The notes below the pieces were generated by a model that was not told the origin of the DNA, did no database searches, and saw nothing but the letters and a program-made list of their open reading frames with translations. Positions 24,631-36,509 of a stretch of DNA of 64,000 bases are shown here, one piece after another. Source of the DNA: Sipunculus nudus (lineage: Eukaryota > Annelida > Sipuncula > Golfingiida > Sipunculidae); assembly GCA_026874595.1 (NCBI GenBank), contig CM049313.1, positions 24,054,008 through 24,118,007 of the forward strand, read 5' to 3'. Position 1 is the first letter of the stretch; every line of letters starts with the position of its first letter. A program made the translations under genes and the position numbers.

Positions 24631-25054
24631 AATTGAAAACTCATTGTCTGAAACTCATTGTCTTAACAGAGTTTATGAAAACAGAGTTGCAAAAAAAAAA
24701 AGGAGCTTGTGGATATGTTTTACTTGGAACAAGCGAGTTTGTATATATATATAGGGCCTTAGAAACAGAATAAAGGTATCAAGCTTTTCACTGTAATATG
24801 TAATAGTCGAAAATCTTGTAAATTCATATCTGGTTCTGTCTTAATACAATTCAAGATAATAATATAATATATCATGGAATTTATCATGCATTAACAATGG
24901 TTAATTAATATGTTTCAATCAATCATATTATGTAGATCACATATACAGATTTTTGCTAAATTTTCAGCTATCTTGGTACCTGTTATCTGTTGATATTAGC
25001 CACCTGAATGATTGATATTATGATCTCACCTGTCCTTTAACGTGCCGAAGTCAG

Positions 25055-25106
<52 letters not shown>

Positions 25107-25326
25107 TATTCAATGATTATAAAAAGAAGAGAAACATCAACGCCAACATTTCAATCAATCATATTATGAAGATCACATATACAGATTTTTGCTAAATTTT
25201 CAGCTATCCTTGTAGCCTTCGTCAGAGCGAGTGACTATATCTTGAATTCAGTAAACATAGGTGAGAGTGTTAGTTTATAAGTTCATTTATAGTAAGCAGT
25301 ATATAAATGAAATAATAATTCAATAA

Positions 25327-25388
<62 letters not shown>

Positions 25389-25396
<8 letters not shown>

Positions 25397-28165
25397 CTTC
25401 GGAACAGACGTTCTCTTTGTCCTCACCCTCCCCTTCATCGTCCCGTAGGAAATGATAAAATTCAAATTTGTGCATGCCCATTCTAGCTTGTATAACTGAA
25501 TGGCTAAATATAATTCAATATTTATACATATATGCGCTATATAAGAATATGATATATTTTGTGAGTGAAATTTATTAACTTAAGGAAATGTTAAGGGAAA
25601 TGGATTAATGGGATAAATAATGCAACAAACATTTTAATGAAATAGTAAGTTAAACATGAATAAACAAATACTGCATGGTTTTAATTTTAACAGAGAAATT
25701 TTTTTTTCTCTTATAAAGAAACAAATATGGAAGTGGTACATCAGCCTCTGCTACTTTGTCACGGGCCTTTGAGAATAGATCAGCCACGTCTTTTAGTTTT
25801 CCCGTTCTGTTGTTGGCTGCTACATAAGCTTTCATGGATGCCCAACAAAGCTCTATTGGGTTCAACATCGCGTGGTACGGCGGCATTCCTGACAAAAATA
25901 TATTTGGAAAATAATCCAAGATCCAATGTTGACATATATATGACAATGCAGATCTCAATATGAATCATGTTTACATATAACACTGCGTTTTTGTACCGGA
26001 CACATACAGGTTATAACTAAAACTTATAAAAAAATATGAATAGAGTAAAATATATACCGTGTGCCATTCCACATTTTCTTCCGCAAACGTGTCCACCATG
26101 TAGGTTTTCATTTGATTTCGCCGGGCAAGCTCCCTCGGTTCCACTAACAACATATTCTTGCTGAAAGCAAAACGTGGAAGAGATTATATATACATGTTTT
26201 AAACATGATCAAATATTTTTTTTTTATTTTAAAAAGTTAAATATAAAATTACATTTATGTAATGATAAAATGTGTTATTTAGACATTTAAAGGGTTATTG
26301 ACATAACCTGCTTCCAATTTTATGCACGTAATGTAATATGATCATCATATAGAGTGATCATTTACACGTTAATAAAAAGTATATTCACGAGCATGATCTG
26401 TATACTATACTTTGTAAAATATACAACTATATGTGAGAATATCCATATAGTTATAAAATTAAGAAATGAAGAATGGCCTCTCTGGTTCAGTCACTCCTGT
26501 TGATCCGCCTTGCGTGTGGGCATCCGGCTCTCTGGAGTTTGAATGGAATAAAATGCGGCATTGTCCATCACGATAACTGAATATGGGTGTAGATTTTGGA
26601 TCAATTATCCCCGTTCATCTCCTCAAGATCAACTTGGCTCCGTTAATAAACCCATGTTCATTTCCAGCATCAATGATTATGAGACCGCTCTCTCGGTCGC
26701 GGCCACTAAACTTCCTCGCCCTTCTCTGAATGGGATTTAATCTAATTCAATATTAGCATATATACATTTTCAGTAAATAACATATAAGGTGTATAAACCA
26801 ATTAGTTATGATGATTATTATATGTATATATAATACATAATGAAGGGGCTAAAATAAAACATGAGCTCCATGACCGGGGTTCATTGTGTTGGATGTTGTT
26901 TTATTATACGGGTACATAACAAGGGACCTGTTGGTCTTTTTATTACGTTCAGACCAAATCCAAATCGGGAATCGACCTGATCAGACAGCAATTTGACATA
27001 AAACTTAATAACGCCTTCTACCATATGACCTTGACCTTTGACCTCATGACTTTTATCGTGGGCCTTGTATAAATCAAGTTTGAAACCAATGTAAAAAATA
27101 CAATAAAGCCAATAAAAAAACTGGAGTTATCATCATGTAAAAATATGTGGACAGATAACCACGGTGACCTTAGCATTTTACCTTGTGATCCCAATCAGGT
27201 TTTCCCCTATTAGAAGGTCATTTTAAGTGCATGATGGAAGGTTTGGGATGAAAACATTGGCTAAAAATGAATCCACCATCCTTCCAAATAAGTGGGTTTT
27301 GTGACCTTGAACTTTGACCCCATGACCCTAAAATCAAAAGGATTCAAAAGGTGGGCCATATATTAGTCAAGTTTAATGTAAGTCAAGTTTGAAATCCATA
27401 TGTCAATCCAAACTGGAATTATCATCTGGACACTAATTTGATGGACATACAGAAAGACAAACGGAAGGACAGACGGACAGACGGTGATTAAAATAGGGCA
27501 CCGCTTACTCAAGTTTTTCTTAAAATCTCGGAGGGACAAAGACCTACTGACCCAATTTTCGGTATGGTTGGAGATTTAGGGGACATCTAACTGTGTGCCG
27601 AATTTTGGATTCATACGTCCAACGTGCCCTGCTAACGGACGGACGATGTACAAAGATCCAAGACCATAGCTCAGATGACTTCTAGTCAGCTGAGCTAAAC
27701 ATGAATAATCGATTGAATAAGCCCGAGCTAATTGATGCAGCGTGATAGCCTACCTATGACGTAACTTTGGAACTATATACTTATAAGCAGTGTTTACTTT
27801 CGCATATGAAAATGTATCAACGAAATGCAGATCTTTTATCATTTCACCATATATATAATTCATCAGGGGCGTGGCATTTCGGTTTCATATTAACATATTT
27901 GTTTTTATCTGGTTTTATATTTTTATATGCATTCCTGCACTTCATTTTTCTATGCTTAAATATAATAAATATAGCTCACTCGCCTGTCCCAACACTCCTT
28001 AGAAGGAGAGTGCCCACTGTTTAACCAGGTTTTGTCCAAATATGTTATTGGACGCCCCTGCTGCCTGAACTGTCGAATCTGCCTTAAATAACGAAATCTC
28101 TAGCTCACAAGCCTTGACGCTTCAGGACATGCCAGTTCCTCCCCATTTTCTGACAAGATCATACA
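25389..28165 (-). pseudogene. IS630/Tc1-like transposase gene, copy C, multi-exon
   Basis: Minus-strand exons: 27985-28165 (NWHVLKR near its start, later FRQQGRPITYLDKTWLNSGH; the D of the DETW motif is kept, E is changed to K); 26598-26735 (REGRG and IIIDAGNEHGF region); 26465-26590 (second-Asp exon, VMDNAAF, ENRMPTRKA-like); 26052-26160 (ELARRNQMKTYMVDTFAEEN then VEWHT before a GTATAT donor); 25715-25893 (MPPYHAMLNPIELCWASMKA, third motif with Glu intact, then YVAANNRTGKLKDVADLFSK); 25389-25445 (acidic tail DDEGEGEDKENVCSEDD). The first intron contains the 26830-27640 repeat. This is the best copy for the third-motif exon, but stops and shifts elsewhere make it a pseudogene. Confidence 0.75.
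26830..27715. repeat. non-coding repeat with TGACCTTTGACC lines and terminal hairpin
   Basis: Absent from the paralogous block at 9.5-9.7 kb, so probably an insertion. It holds GACCTTGACCTTTGACCTCA near 27027-27047, TGACCTTGAACTTTGACCCC near 27302, a GGACAGACGGACAGACGG run near 27466, and a terminal hairpin AGCTCAGATGACTTCTAGTC / AGCTGAGCT near 27669-27697. The same combination is common in bivalve and gastropod intergenic repeats (recalled). No protein. Confidence 0.55.
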
Positions 28166-28298
28166 AATATCTACACATCTTGTTGGAATCGATTATCCTT
28201 ACGTATATCAGCGAGTCAACAGTGGCAGATCCATAAATTGGAGATTAGGGGGGAGGCTAATATACTGGGTAAACATTTGATGCATTTTAACTATTAAG

Positions 28299-28347
<49 letters not shown>

Positions 28348-28960
28348 ACAGACTGGTTCTGTACTTTTTGTTTCTTGTCGGTATGCGACAGACTGACTCG
28401 GTATGCATCATTAATGTATGGGTATGATGGTAACAGTCAGACAATTATGCTCGACCCATTTCCATATCTAATCGTGGTTCCTTTGGGGCCGAGTGTATTT
28501 AGTATTCTGGGCGCCAAACTTCTGGAAGACATTACATTTAACCAAGACCTAATTACGTTCAGTTTAATGTTTCGCGCCGAACACCTGTGAAATGACCTTT
28601 GACAGTGACCCAATTAAAACCATATTATCAGGTGAAATGAATTATTTAAGTACTAAAAGTTAATTTATTAGTTGTAATATACGCGCTGGTTTCATTGCTA
28701 GTTAAGATCTGACTTGTAAAACTAAATTCTGTTTCTAATTTTAATAACAATAAGCTGGTGTAATTTTCCCGCCAAGCTGACCAACCAACGTCACTTGGCA
28801 GGCAATTCTCTTACTGTGTGCACGTATTATATTTGCAGTTAATAAAGGATGTGCATCTGACCAGAGTGGTTACTGAACCGTGACAGCCTAACACAAAAAA
28901 CCCTTTGTTTTGGAGACCCTGTTACATATATAAATGTATATAAGGACTTAAACACACTTA
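28166..28960. other. no recognised gene; (AT)n-(GT)n microsatellite
   Basis: An (AT)n tract at 28303-28332 passes into (GT)n to 28347. The remainder, including the open frame at 28333-28590, shows nothing recognisable. Confidence 0.4.
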
Positions 28961-29020
28961 CTTGTGTTCGACAGCTCTGTTTCGTAAGGGCCCCTACGGG
29001 CCCTCACTCGTCAGGAAAAC
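28961..29020 (-). ncRNA. hammerhead self-cleaving ribozyme (type I)
   Basis: On the minus strand the conserved core is complete and correctly ordered. CUGACGA (29014-29008) is followed by a 10-bp stem II, GUGAGGGCCC pairing with GGGCCCUUAC across a GUAG loop. Then comes GAAA, a short stem III (ACAG/CUGU with an AG loop, or ACA/UGU with GAGC), and the cleavage triplet GUC ending at 28970. Stem I pairs GUUUUC (29020-29015) with GAACAC (28969-28964) at five of six positions. Cleavage would fall between 28970 and 28969. A short stem III with an open stem I is the form found in Penelope-like retroelements and retrozymes of animals. No Penelope reverse transcriptase was recognised nearby, so this is probably a terminal fragment or a non-autonomous relative. 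Confidence 0.85.
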
Positions 29021-29049
29021 TGAGTCGCTGCGATTTCATTTCTTTTGTA

Positions 29050-29411
29050 AGGATAACAAGGGGCGGTGAATAATAAAGTACTTTCCCTCCAAACAAAACA
29101 TATTATATATATATATAAGGTGGTTAACCTTTGGGCGACAAAATTATTTGTACTTCTTCATGTTTTCGATATTAAAAGGAATGTCCAAACAATCGTTTGT
29201 ATTATATGCCTGTTGCATATTTTGTCAACATAATTTTAACCATCGCATAGTCATAACCTGGCTAAATTTTCCATCATATTGCATATCAACAGGCAGTACT
29301 TAATTTTTTGCATGTGTAAATGTAAATGCAGAACTTTACACACCTTACTGTACTTAATGTATTATATTTGTATATACATAGGCGTGAGAACATCTTATAT
29401 ATTGAGAACAT

Positions 29412-29454
<43 letters not shown>

Positions 29455-29539
29455 TCCGGACTTCTTGAGTCCACTTTTTCAAGGACTCGGATTTACTCGG
29501 ACTCGGAGATTGTGGACTCGACTGTAACACACACACAAC

Positions 29540-29570
<31 letters not shown>

Positions 29571-29587
29571 CACAAATATATACACAC

Positions 29588-29656
<69 letters not shown>

Positions 29657-30937
29657 AGGCAGGCATAAGCCGGGTGCTAAGTGCAACAAATTACATGACA
29701 CCAACTCGTCGCTTTCGAGCTTTTCTGCTGATAGCGTGTTATGTGACTAATTGTAGAAGAATTTTTTTGTGATTGGCAGTTTTGGTATTGACCAAAAAAT
29801 GGATCTAATTTCTAGAGATACCAAGTTATTAGAACCTGAAATGATTAAAATTTCATACACCGGGGGAGTCAGCGGGCATGCTCACCCTGGAAATTTGTAA
29901 TTTAATAAGCAACCGGGGAATATGATGAAACACAAAAATGACCTTAAATTGAACGAAAATACATAAAAGTATATAATTTAAATAAAATATGATTCCATTC
30001 ATACGATCATACTCGGATATAAAAAAAAAATTGTAAATATTTTTCTTTTGCACGAGACTACTTGTGACGCCCATAATCTAAAGAAGCAACTGAGATTTTT
30101 TGGAGAAACTGTTTAATAATGAAGATGATGGTACAGCTCTCCTAAGTAAAACTCTACCAAAGTTTGATGCTGTTAAACGTGTAGACCTCTCTTTTACCCA
30201 CAAGTCACAATTAGCTAGTCCCCTGGTTTCACGTTCCAACTTATGAGTCAACACTGTAGCCAGTGTTTAAATATATGATGTTCAGTATAAGAGTTCTTAG
30301 GTAAATGTGTCACTTTGCATGGTGACATCACAGGATGAGGTGATGTCTGGAATTTCTTATCTGAAATTTTAATAAAACCAATTCGTGACCAAAGTGTATC
30401 CTTAAAAACATTATGAATAACTTAAGTATAGGGTGTATCATTACCTGATATGATAAATAAGGTAATGCTTACCTCACAAAATGACATGTATATTACATAT
30501 TAAGTATACTTCATTTAAGTTAAGATCATATTTTTCACAGAATTTCTCAAACAGTTATGTAGTCTCAAACTGTAATTGTAAAATCTATTGCTAAACAGTT
30601 TGTCATTAACAGGCACTTAAGATTTTTGGTTATCGTTTAACATCAGATGATTCAATAAGCCCACTATCAATGCAGGGGCATCTAGCAGTTTTGTACCATA
30701 ATGTATCAATGCACCAGTGTATCTTGACAGTCTATATAACTTTTAAGGCTGTACGTTAGAATGAATAACTAGTTTGGGTTAAGATAAAAGCTTTGATTTT
30801 GTTTTATAATTAGTCATTACTTATAATGATAGCTAAAGAGAACAGGTATAATAATTATTTTACTTAAAAAAAGAACAGTATAATGTATATTGACATAGTC
30901 TTATGATTACATCACATTTCTGAACCAATCTTCTATA
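29050..30937. other. no recognised gene; several (AT)n microsatellites
   Basis: AT and ATAC-type microsatellites at 29411-29451, 29542-29564 and 29597-29651 give spurious Ile-Tyr frames. The stretch 30100-30900 could hold upstream exons of the transposase relic that follows, but no THAP zinc finger could be placed there. Confidence 0.4.
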
Positions 30938-31990
30938 GGGGTCTCCCCACTAGATTTACTTGCGTGCAGCAGTGAGATTCACGTTTTACCAGATAAAGTA
31001 TGTGAACAAGAAAAAATAATCAACAAACTGAAGGGAAATATTAGACAGAAAGAAATAGAAGTGCAAAGGTTACAGGAACAACTCGAAAAACGAAACTTTG
31101 ATGTTAAAAATGTCAAATCAACAAACAGGCTTAAAAAATTATTCCAGTACTACACAGTAATAACTTACTTAAAATTTATAGCTTTGTTCACATTTTTGTT
31201 TCCCAAGGGGACAAAAACGGACTTTGAAAAGGGTAGAAGAGACATTCAGAAACTTTCTCCAGGGGACTGTTTTTTTCTAACTCTGTGTCGGCTGAGGCAC
31301 AACTTTGGATAGAAGGATATTGCCATGAGGATTGGCTTCACTGTACAGTCAAGCAGTTGTGTGTTTAACACTAATATTTCTTACACATATTTAAAGTTTG
31401 GGCAATTGTCAATATGGTCACATAAAAGTACTGTAATTCAAAATATGCCTTCTGATTTTAGGAAAGCTTTCTCAAATACAATAATAATTATTGATGCAAC
31501 TGAAATGAAAACGCAGTCTAAGTGCTTAAGCACTTCAAAAGTCGGATGTATAGTGATTTTAAATCCTCTCTACACTTAAATGTTTACTTGGTTTTGATGC
31601 AAGAGGATCGGTTATGTTTATTTCAGAATAAACAATCTGGTTTCCTGAAACTTCTGAATATGATAAAAACTGGTTTTGTTAATGTTGGAGATACAGTAAT
31701 GGTTGACAAGGGCTTTACCATTGAAAAAGAAATTCATGACTTAGGTATACATTTAAACATACCACCATTTTGCAAGAGTGACTGTCAGATGTCTAAGAAA
31801 GATATTCAGTCAACTCAGAAAATGGCTAAACATACGATACATATAGAGAGACTTTATTGAGACATAGAGAGAAATTTAAAATGGTTGGCTGTAAAATTCC
31901 CACATTTCTTTTCCGCACAAAAAAATGAAATCTTGGCTGTTTGCTGTTATTTGACTTTATTTCAGGATGTGTTTGTGAAGGACAAAAAGT
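30938..31990 (+). pseudogene. ISL2EU/IS4EU-type transposase relic (HTH_Tnp_4 + DDE_Tnp_4)
   Basis: After a TCTATAG acceptor-like site the plus strand reads a coiled coil (EKIINKLKGNIRQKEIEVQR, then LQEQLEKRNFD) and KLSPGDCFFLTLCRLRHNFG (HTH_Tnp_4). LKFGQLSIW and NMPSDFRKAF follow, then IIIIDATEM near 31485, the first catalytic Asp of this DDE_Tnp_4 group. In the next frame come LLNMIKTGFVNVGDTVMVDK and GFTIEKEIHDLGIHLNIPPF (second Asp in VDKGF), then HTIHIERL near 31845, the third acidic residue. Text like KNEILAVCCYLTLFQDVFVK closes it near 31980. About 60 residues after the first Asp are missing, and stops and frameshifts are present. In this group the N-terminus usually carries a THAP finger, which is absent here. 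Confidence 0.8.
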
Positions 31991-32925
31991 AGGTCAGTAC
32001 AGCTTTCTAGGTAAATGAGCAATTAATAATTTGTGGTAAAAGTGTTTCTTTTATATTGAAATATAAAACCTGTATCTTACAGTATAGGTTTTATAACAAA
32101 ATGTAAAGAGACTGCAAACTTTAAAAACAGTGTAGGAATGTGAAATTGCTTTCCAGCTAGCTCTTTTTTTATTGTAATATGCTAAGAAGTATTAAATAAA
32201 GAGAGGAATTTATATCTGCATGTATTTGTGTGTATTATTTTATTTTTCAGTTATCAGTTCCTTATAGAAAACAATCTTGCACTGCTAATCACTATAAACA
32301 TAACCAGTGTAATTTCTCAAAGACTTATAACATACCTGGTATGATAAAACTAATCCCTGTTGAAATGCACCCATTGGACAGGAAACTGTTGGGAAATCAG
32401 GTGACATCATGTAGGCAAGTGGAATGCCTTTCATGTTCTGCAGGGTTGTGATATCAGCAGGTGTGACTCTCGGAAGCCTGATGTAAAATGGCTTGTCTTA
32501 AAACCAAGGCTAACATAGATTGTACACTTCAACACTTCTGCTAAAGTGCACTTATCATTCATATATGTATAAATATATTTTGTTACAGTTATATATTATT
32601 TTGGATCTCTCATAGATGAACTTGCAATAGTTTCACAAATGATCACTGCACTCCTGGACTAAGTCTATAATTATATGCACATGTCATATGATCAAGTGTA
32701 AACTTATCATCCAAATAATGATTCTATTAAATATAAAGAAGTTTCAAACAAACATCAATGTATAAACATAAACCTTATACGTACATGAATAAAAATGTGT
32801 TTCAACATATTTCAGATTATACACAGATCATGATCCAGTGACATTTAGAACGAAGTCAATTACATGGTTGATGGGCTTTCTCAGATTTGGTTTTCTTCAG
32901 AAGGAGAAGCAGAAGCGGTTTCATC
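31991..32925. other. no recognised gene
   Basis: An open frame at 32230-32451 follows a TATTTTTCAG acceptor-like site and contains a few cysteines (VTSCRQVECLSCSAGL), but no domain is recognised. The rest is AT-rich. Confidence 0.35.
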
Positions 32926-32929
32926 GCTT

Positions 32930-35010
32930 AACTCTATTGACTGATGATAATTCGACAGTTGACTAAGCAGCATTCTTGGTGTTAGCTTCTTTTCTCGGTA
33001 GAGATTACATAATTTGAATATTTCTTGCTAGTATTTCAGAAAAGAAAGTCACTGGCGTTTTTTCAATTTATTTTCACTCACGAGTTGACACTTTGTGGAA
33101 ACAAAACTGACTTTCTGAATGCAAAATCTCCAAAAGTTAGTTAACATTCACACAAAGGAACTTGCTTATTAGTATATTTAAACCGTGGTGCCTTCCCTCT
33201 TGATCATTATTAGTTCTGATTGCTCTACCAAAAACACTCAAATTTGCTGGTGTCCAGACTGTTCCATTGATCCACGTGTTATCGAAGTACTGCAGTAGTT
33301 GATGAAGTGCTTCAGGATAATTTGGTGTTAACAGATCACGGAAATCTTGAAACGTCGTTTCTATCTATTCCTTTGGCAGGAAACGTAATCACATTAATTC
33401 CTTTAAGAATTTGGCGGTGTTTTTTTTTTGTCGGAATGTCGGTGCGAGTCCCACCTTTTTAATCTTCCGCCAAACGGTCTGACCCCAGTGGACACTACGC
33501 CCCGCAAAGTAATCCATGGGAACACTGTCCTAAACGCATTCCACTCTGCCGCCTCAAAGTCCATAACGACCTCTGTGAGGCGTACTGTAGCTGGTAGCTT
33601 CTCTTTAAGGAATCCGAGGACTTTGACGAAGTCATCCGTAAGGCGCAAGGCGCCGGGACATATGGGCAAAAAATTGTGGAACTTGCTTCGTGCAGTGATC
33701 CTGTTTTATGAACGCATGAAGTGTCCATAATTGCTTGAATAGTGCTGGATCGGCTTTGAACGTTGCGTCTACGTACGATGTTCTTGCCTGCACTAAAAGC
33801 GTGAAGAGATATGTTGTGTATAAAGTTGAATAAAGTCCGCTGGCACCGCTTCGTCCACCCACTGGATTGGTCGGCTCTTCTGACGTTTTCTGTTTGCTGC
33901 CCTCACAAAAGCATCCATGTATGGTAGTGATGATGCTGTTGCGTCACTGGATAAATGGACCTGTAGGGCTTCCTTCACCAACGTTTAGCCTGAAGCAGAA
34001 GGACGGTTTTTACCCTCCTCACGCTGTCGGGCCTTCACCTTAGCAATAACATTAGCACAATCTTTTGCAGAGCATTTGTGGGGCTGTGGTCCTCTTTTGA
34101 ATCATCCCCATTCTGGATTTTAAAAGCAGGATAATATATGTGTTTGTTTCTTACGCACCTTTGCCGCCCAATTTTCCCTGTTTTGCCATCTCTGTCGAAA
34201 GTATGGCTTGTGACCTCGACAAATAGATCACTACCTCTATTTGACGCACCAACAACTATCTCGAGTTCAGGCAATAAATCTGTTTGTACCGTTGATGTGT
34301 GATCGTCCTGTTGATGTCGGACTCCTCAAGGTCTACCGGTTCCTCAAATGACGAAACCCGCCTAACTGGCAGTCTTTCTAAGTCAGGTGAGCCTTGCAAA
34401 GTAGTCATACCCTCTTGTGATTCTAAATCTAGTGTGTCCTGCGGAGTGCTCAAACCTGCCTGCCTTTCTATCTGTGTTTCTGGTGAGCCAAGAGAAGTAC
34501 TGATAAGCGATTGTCTGTCTGATTCACATCAGTCTAGTGAAGTACTCAGTGACTGTGTTGGGTCTTGAGATGCTGATGGCTGCAATAACTCAGGTATCAA
34601 GTGCTGTTGATGATGGAGGCGACAAATCTTCAAAGCTGATGACGGGCGTAGGTTCTTGTAATTCAAGAGCTATTAACGACATTGTGATAGCGGAGGCAGG
34701 TGACTCTGATGCATGTACTGTCTATGTCCTAATAAGATCAGCCGCTGGTTGGTGAGGAGAACTCACTGACGTAGGAGATGTGGCAGTTGTAGAATACGGT
34801 GTCACTGGTCCATCTTTGCAGGCGACGTACTTCCAATCGATATCTATTTTATTCTTTATAGCGTGTGTGTAATGCGTCTGCGTGGCCCTGTATCGCATGT
34901 TCTGTGTTACCACCTACTGCAGTCCTCGCATTTTTGTAGTGCCTGTTGACGATTCCCTCTTTCCTCACGGCATTTGATGCATGGGTAGTCTGGAGCACTA
35001 AATATAACGA
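32930..35010 (-). pseudogene. Mutator-like (MULE) transposase relic with FLYWCH and PHD-like fingers
   Basis: Minus-strand reading, high to low coordinates. A PHD-like finger sits near 34880-35000 (CIKCREERGNRQQALQKCED, CSRW, HRTC, then NKIDIDWKYVACKDG, in which one Cys reads Tyr). A FLYWCH-like module follows at 34040-34280 (EIVVGASNRGSDLFVEVTSH ... CVRNKHIYYPAFK). The catalytic MULE region is at 33400-33870 (SYVDATFK, first Asp; LWTLHAFIKQDHCTKQVPQF; VVMDFEAAEWNAFRTVFPWI, second Asp). The C-terminal block is near 33180-33340 (LLQYFDNTWINGTVWTPANL, FGRAIRTNNDQEGRHHGLN, with the conserved E of RTNNDxEGxH). Several frameshifts and stops break it. Domain order matches FLYWCH-MULE proteins of marine invertebrates. 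No long terminal inverted repeats were found. Confidence 0.82.
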
Positions 35011-35029
35011 TATGAATGAACAGAAGATC

Positions 35030-35785
35030 ACAAAAAAGGGAAAATGATTTTATTATATTTTATACATAAATATATAATATATATATAGCTTGCCTATATA
35101 CCTAGATGTTTTCTTTTTATTAATTTTTAAATCAACAACAACAAAAAGTTCAAGCTTATCAGTTCTGTACAAAGCTCTTTATGACGTACATAAATTCGTC
35201 ATTAACCACCTCTTCGATTTCCCACAATACACATCTAAAAAAATGTAAAACAGAATAAAAATATACCAATTTAATATGTCTATATGGTTCAATTTATTAT
35301 GATAAACATAGTTATATAGACCACTTTTCCATTAAATTGTACCATATCCCTTATTTTTTGCGATAATATATTCTATCTTCATTTAATGTTCATGATAATA
35401 CTCATACGCTCCATTATCGTAAATATATATTCAGATATATTTATTAATCCGTGGTGACTTTAAAGTAAACCTCAGTTTCACATTAAATGCATCTTTAATT
35501 TCAGTAAGTTTAATTTTTTGGATAAGAATGTTGTAATCATTATTAAATATGGAACATGGTCTCCAATATTAAATTACGGCGGCATTAACAATATGTACAT
35601 TCACAGGTCTACATTTTAATATATATCAGCTAAGAGGAATGTTGATAAAAAAGTATGTACACAAAAACTGTACTATACGTTTAAATACATATACATAGAC
35701 TATATATACTGCGTAACGCAGCTGTATTTAACCTTTAACTATACATAACAGTATAATTAACACTAGACATCATATATCTATAATG

Positions 35786-35823
<38 letters not shown>

Positions 35824-36424
35824 CATATTGTTTGTGCGTGTGTTTTGACGTTAAGCATATAATAGGAGATTTCTTTAATTTAAACGTGAAATTTCACGGA
35901 ATAAATTAAACATCATGTATATGGACATTTAATTTTAGATTAACTGAGACTTTGACGTTTTAAGGTCATCTTAACGTTAATTTAAGTGTACTGAAATTAT
36001 AATTAACAATAAAATATAAAATATTTCAGGCGTTTACATGGACTTAAACTCTTATTTGATTAAAGGCGCTTAAATGTCAAGTTTACACATATTTACTTTG
36101 GATAAACTTTTCAGGTAAACGTGAAATAATATGTTAAATACGTTAAAATTTCCTGTTAAACAGGAAAGTAAACGTCAAGATTACGATAATATACGTTATA
36201 TTTACTTTAAAATAAACTCAAGATTTCAATGTGGGTATTTCTATTTATAACAGTTCGAGCAGAGTTTAATCCACAATAAATACAGAATATGGGCGCCGTT
36301 TACTTCACATTAAAATACCCTTTCATGGAGAAATTTAAACATCAGTTCACAAACATATACTTTTTTTAACGATTTTCCCTAGAAAGAGATTTAAATTTAG
36401 GCCTACTCTGAATTTATTGGTTAT

Positions 36425-36428
<4 letters not shown>
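35030..36428. other. no recognised gene; AT-rich DNA
   Basis: Very AT-rich with short (AT)n tracts (35788-35821). No recognisable coding sequence. Confidence 0.45.
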
Positions 36429-36501
<73 letters not shown>

Positions 36502-36509
36502 CACTCAAA

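Larger units (their letters stand above)
23985..27865 (+). repeat. duplicated block, copy 2
   Basis: Paralogue of 6270-9830 plus 12606-12670, in the same orientation. It lacks the 9831-12605 insertion, preserving its target at 27803-27805. It also lacks about 430 bp between two transposase exons, and carries about 800 bp (26830-27640) absent from copy 1. Alignment was by eye; many small differences indicate an old duplication. Confidence 0.72.

Noticed and set aside
34299-34755. Plus-strand open frames with Ser-rich product
   Set aside because: They lie antisense to the linker of the MULE relic, whose zinc-finger, FLYWCH and catalytic motifs read on the minus strand on both sides.
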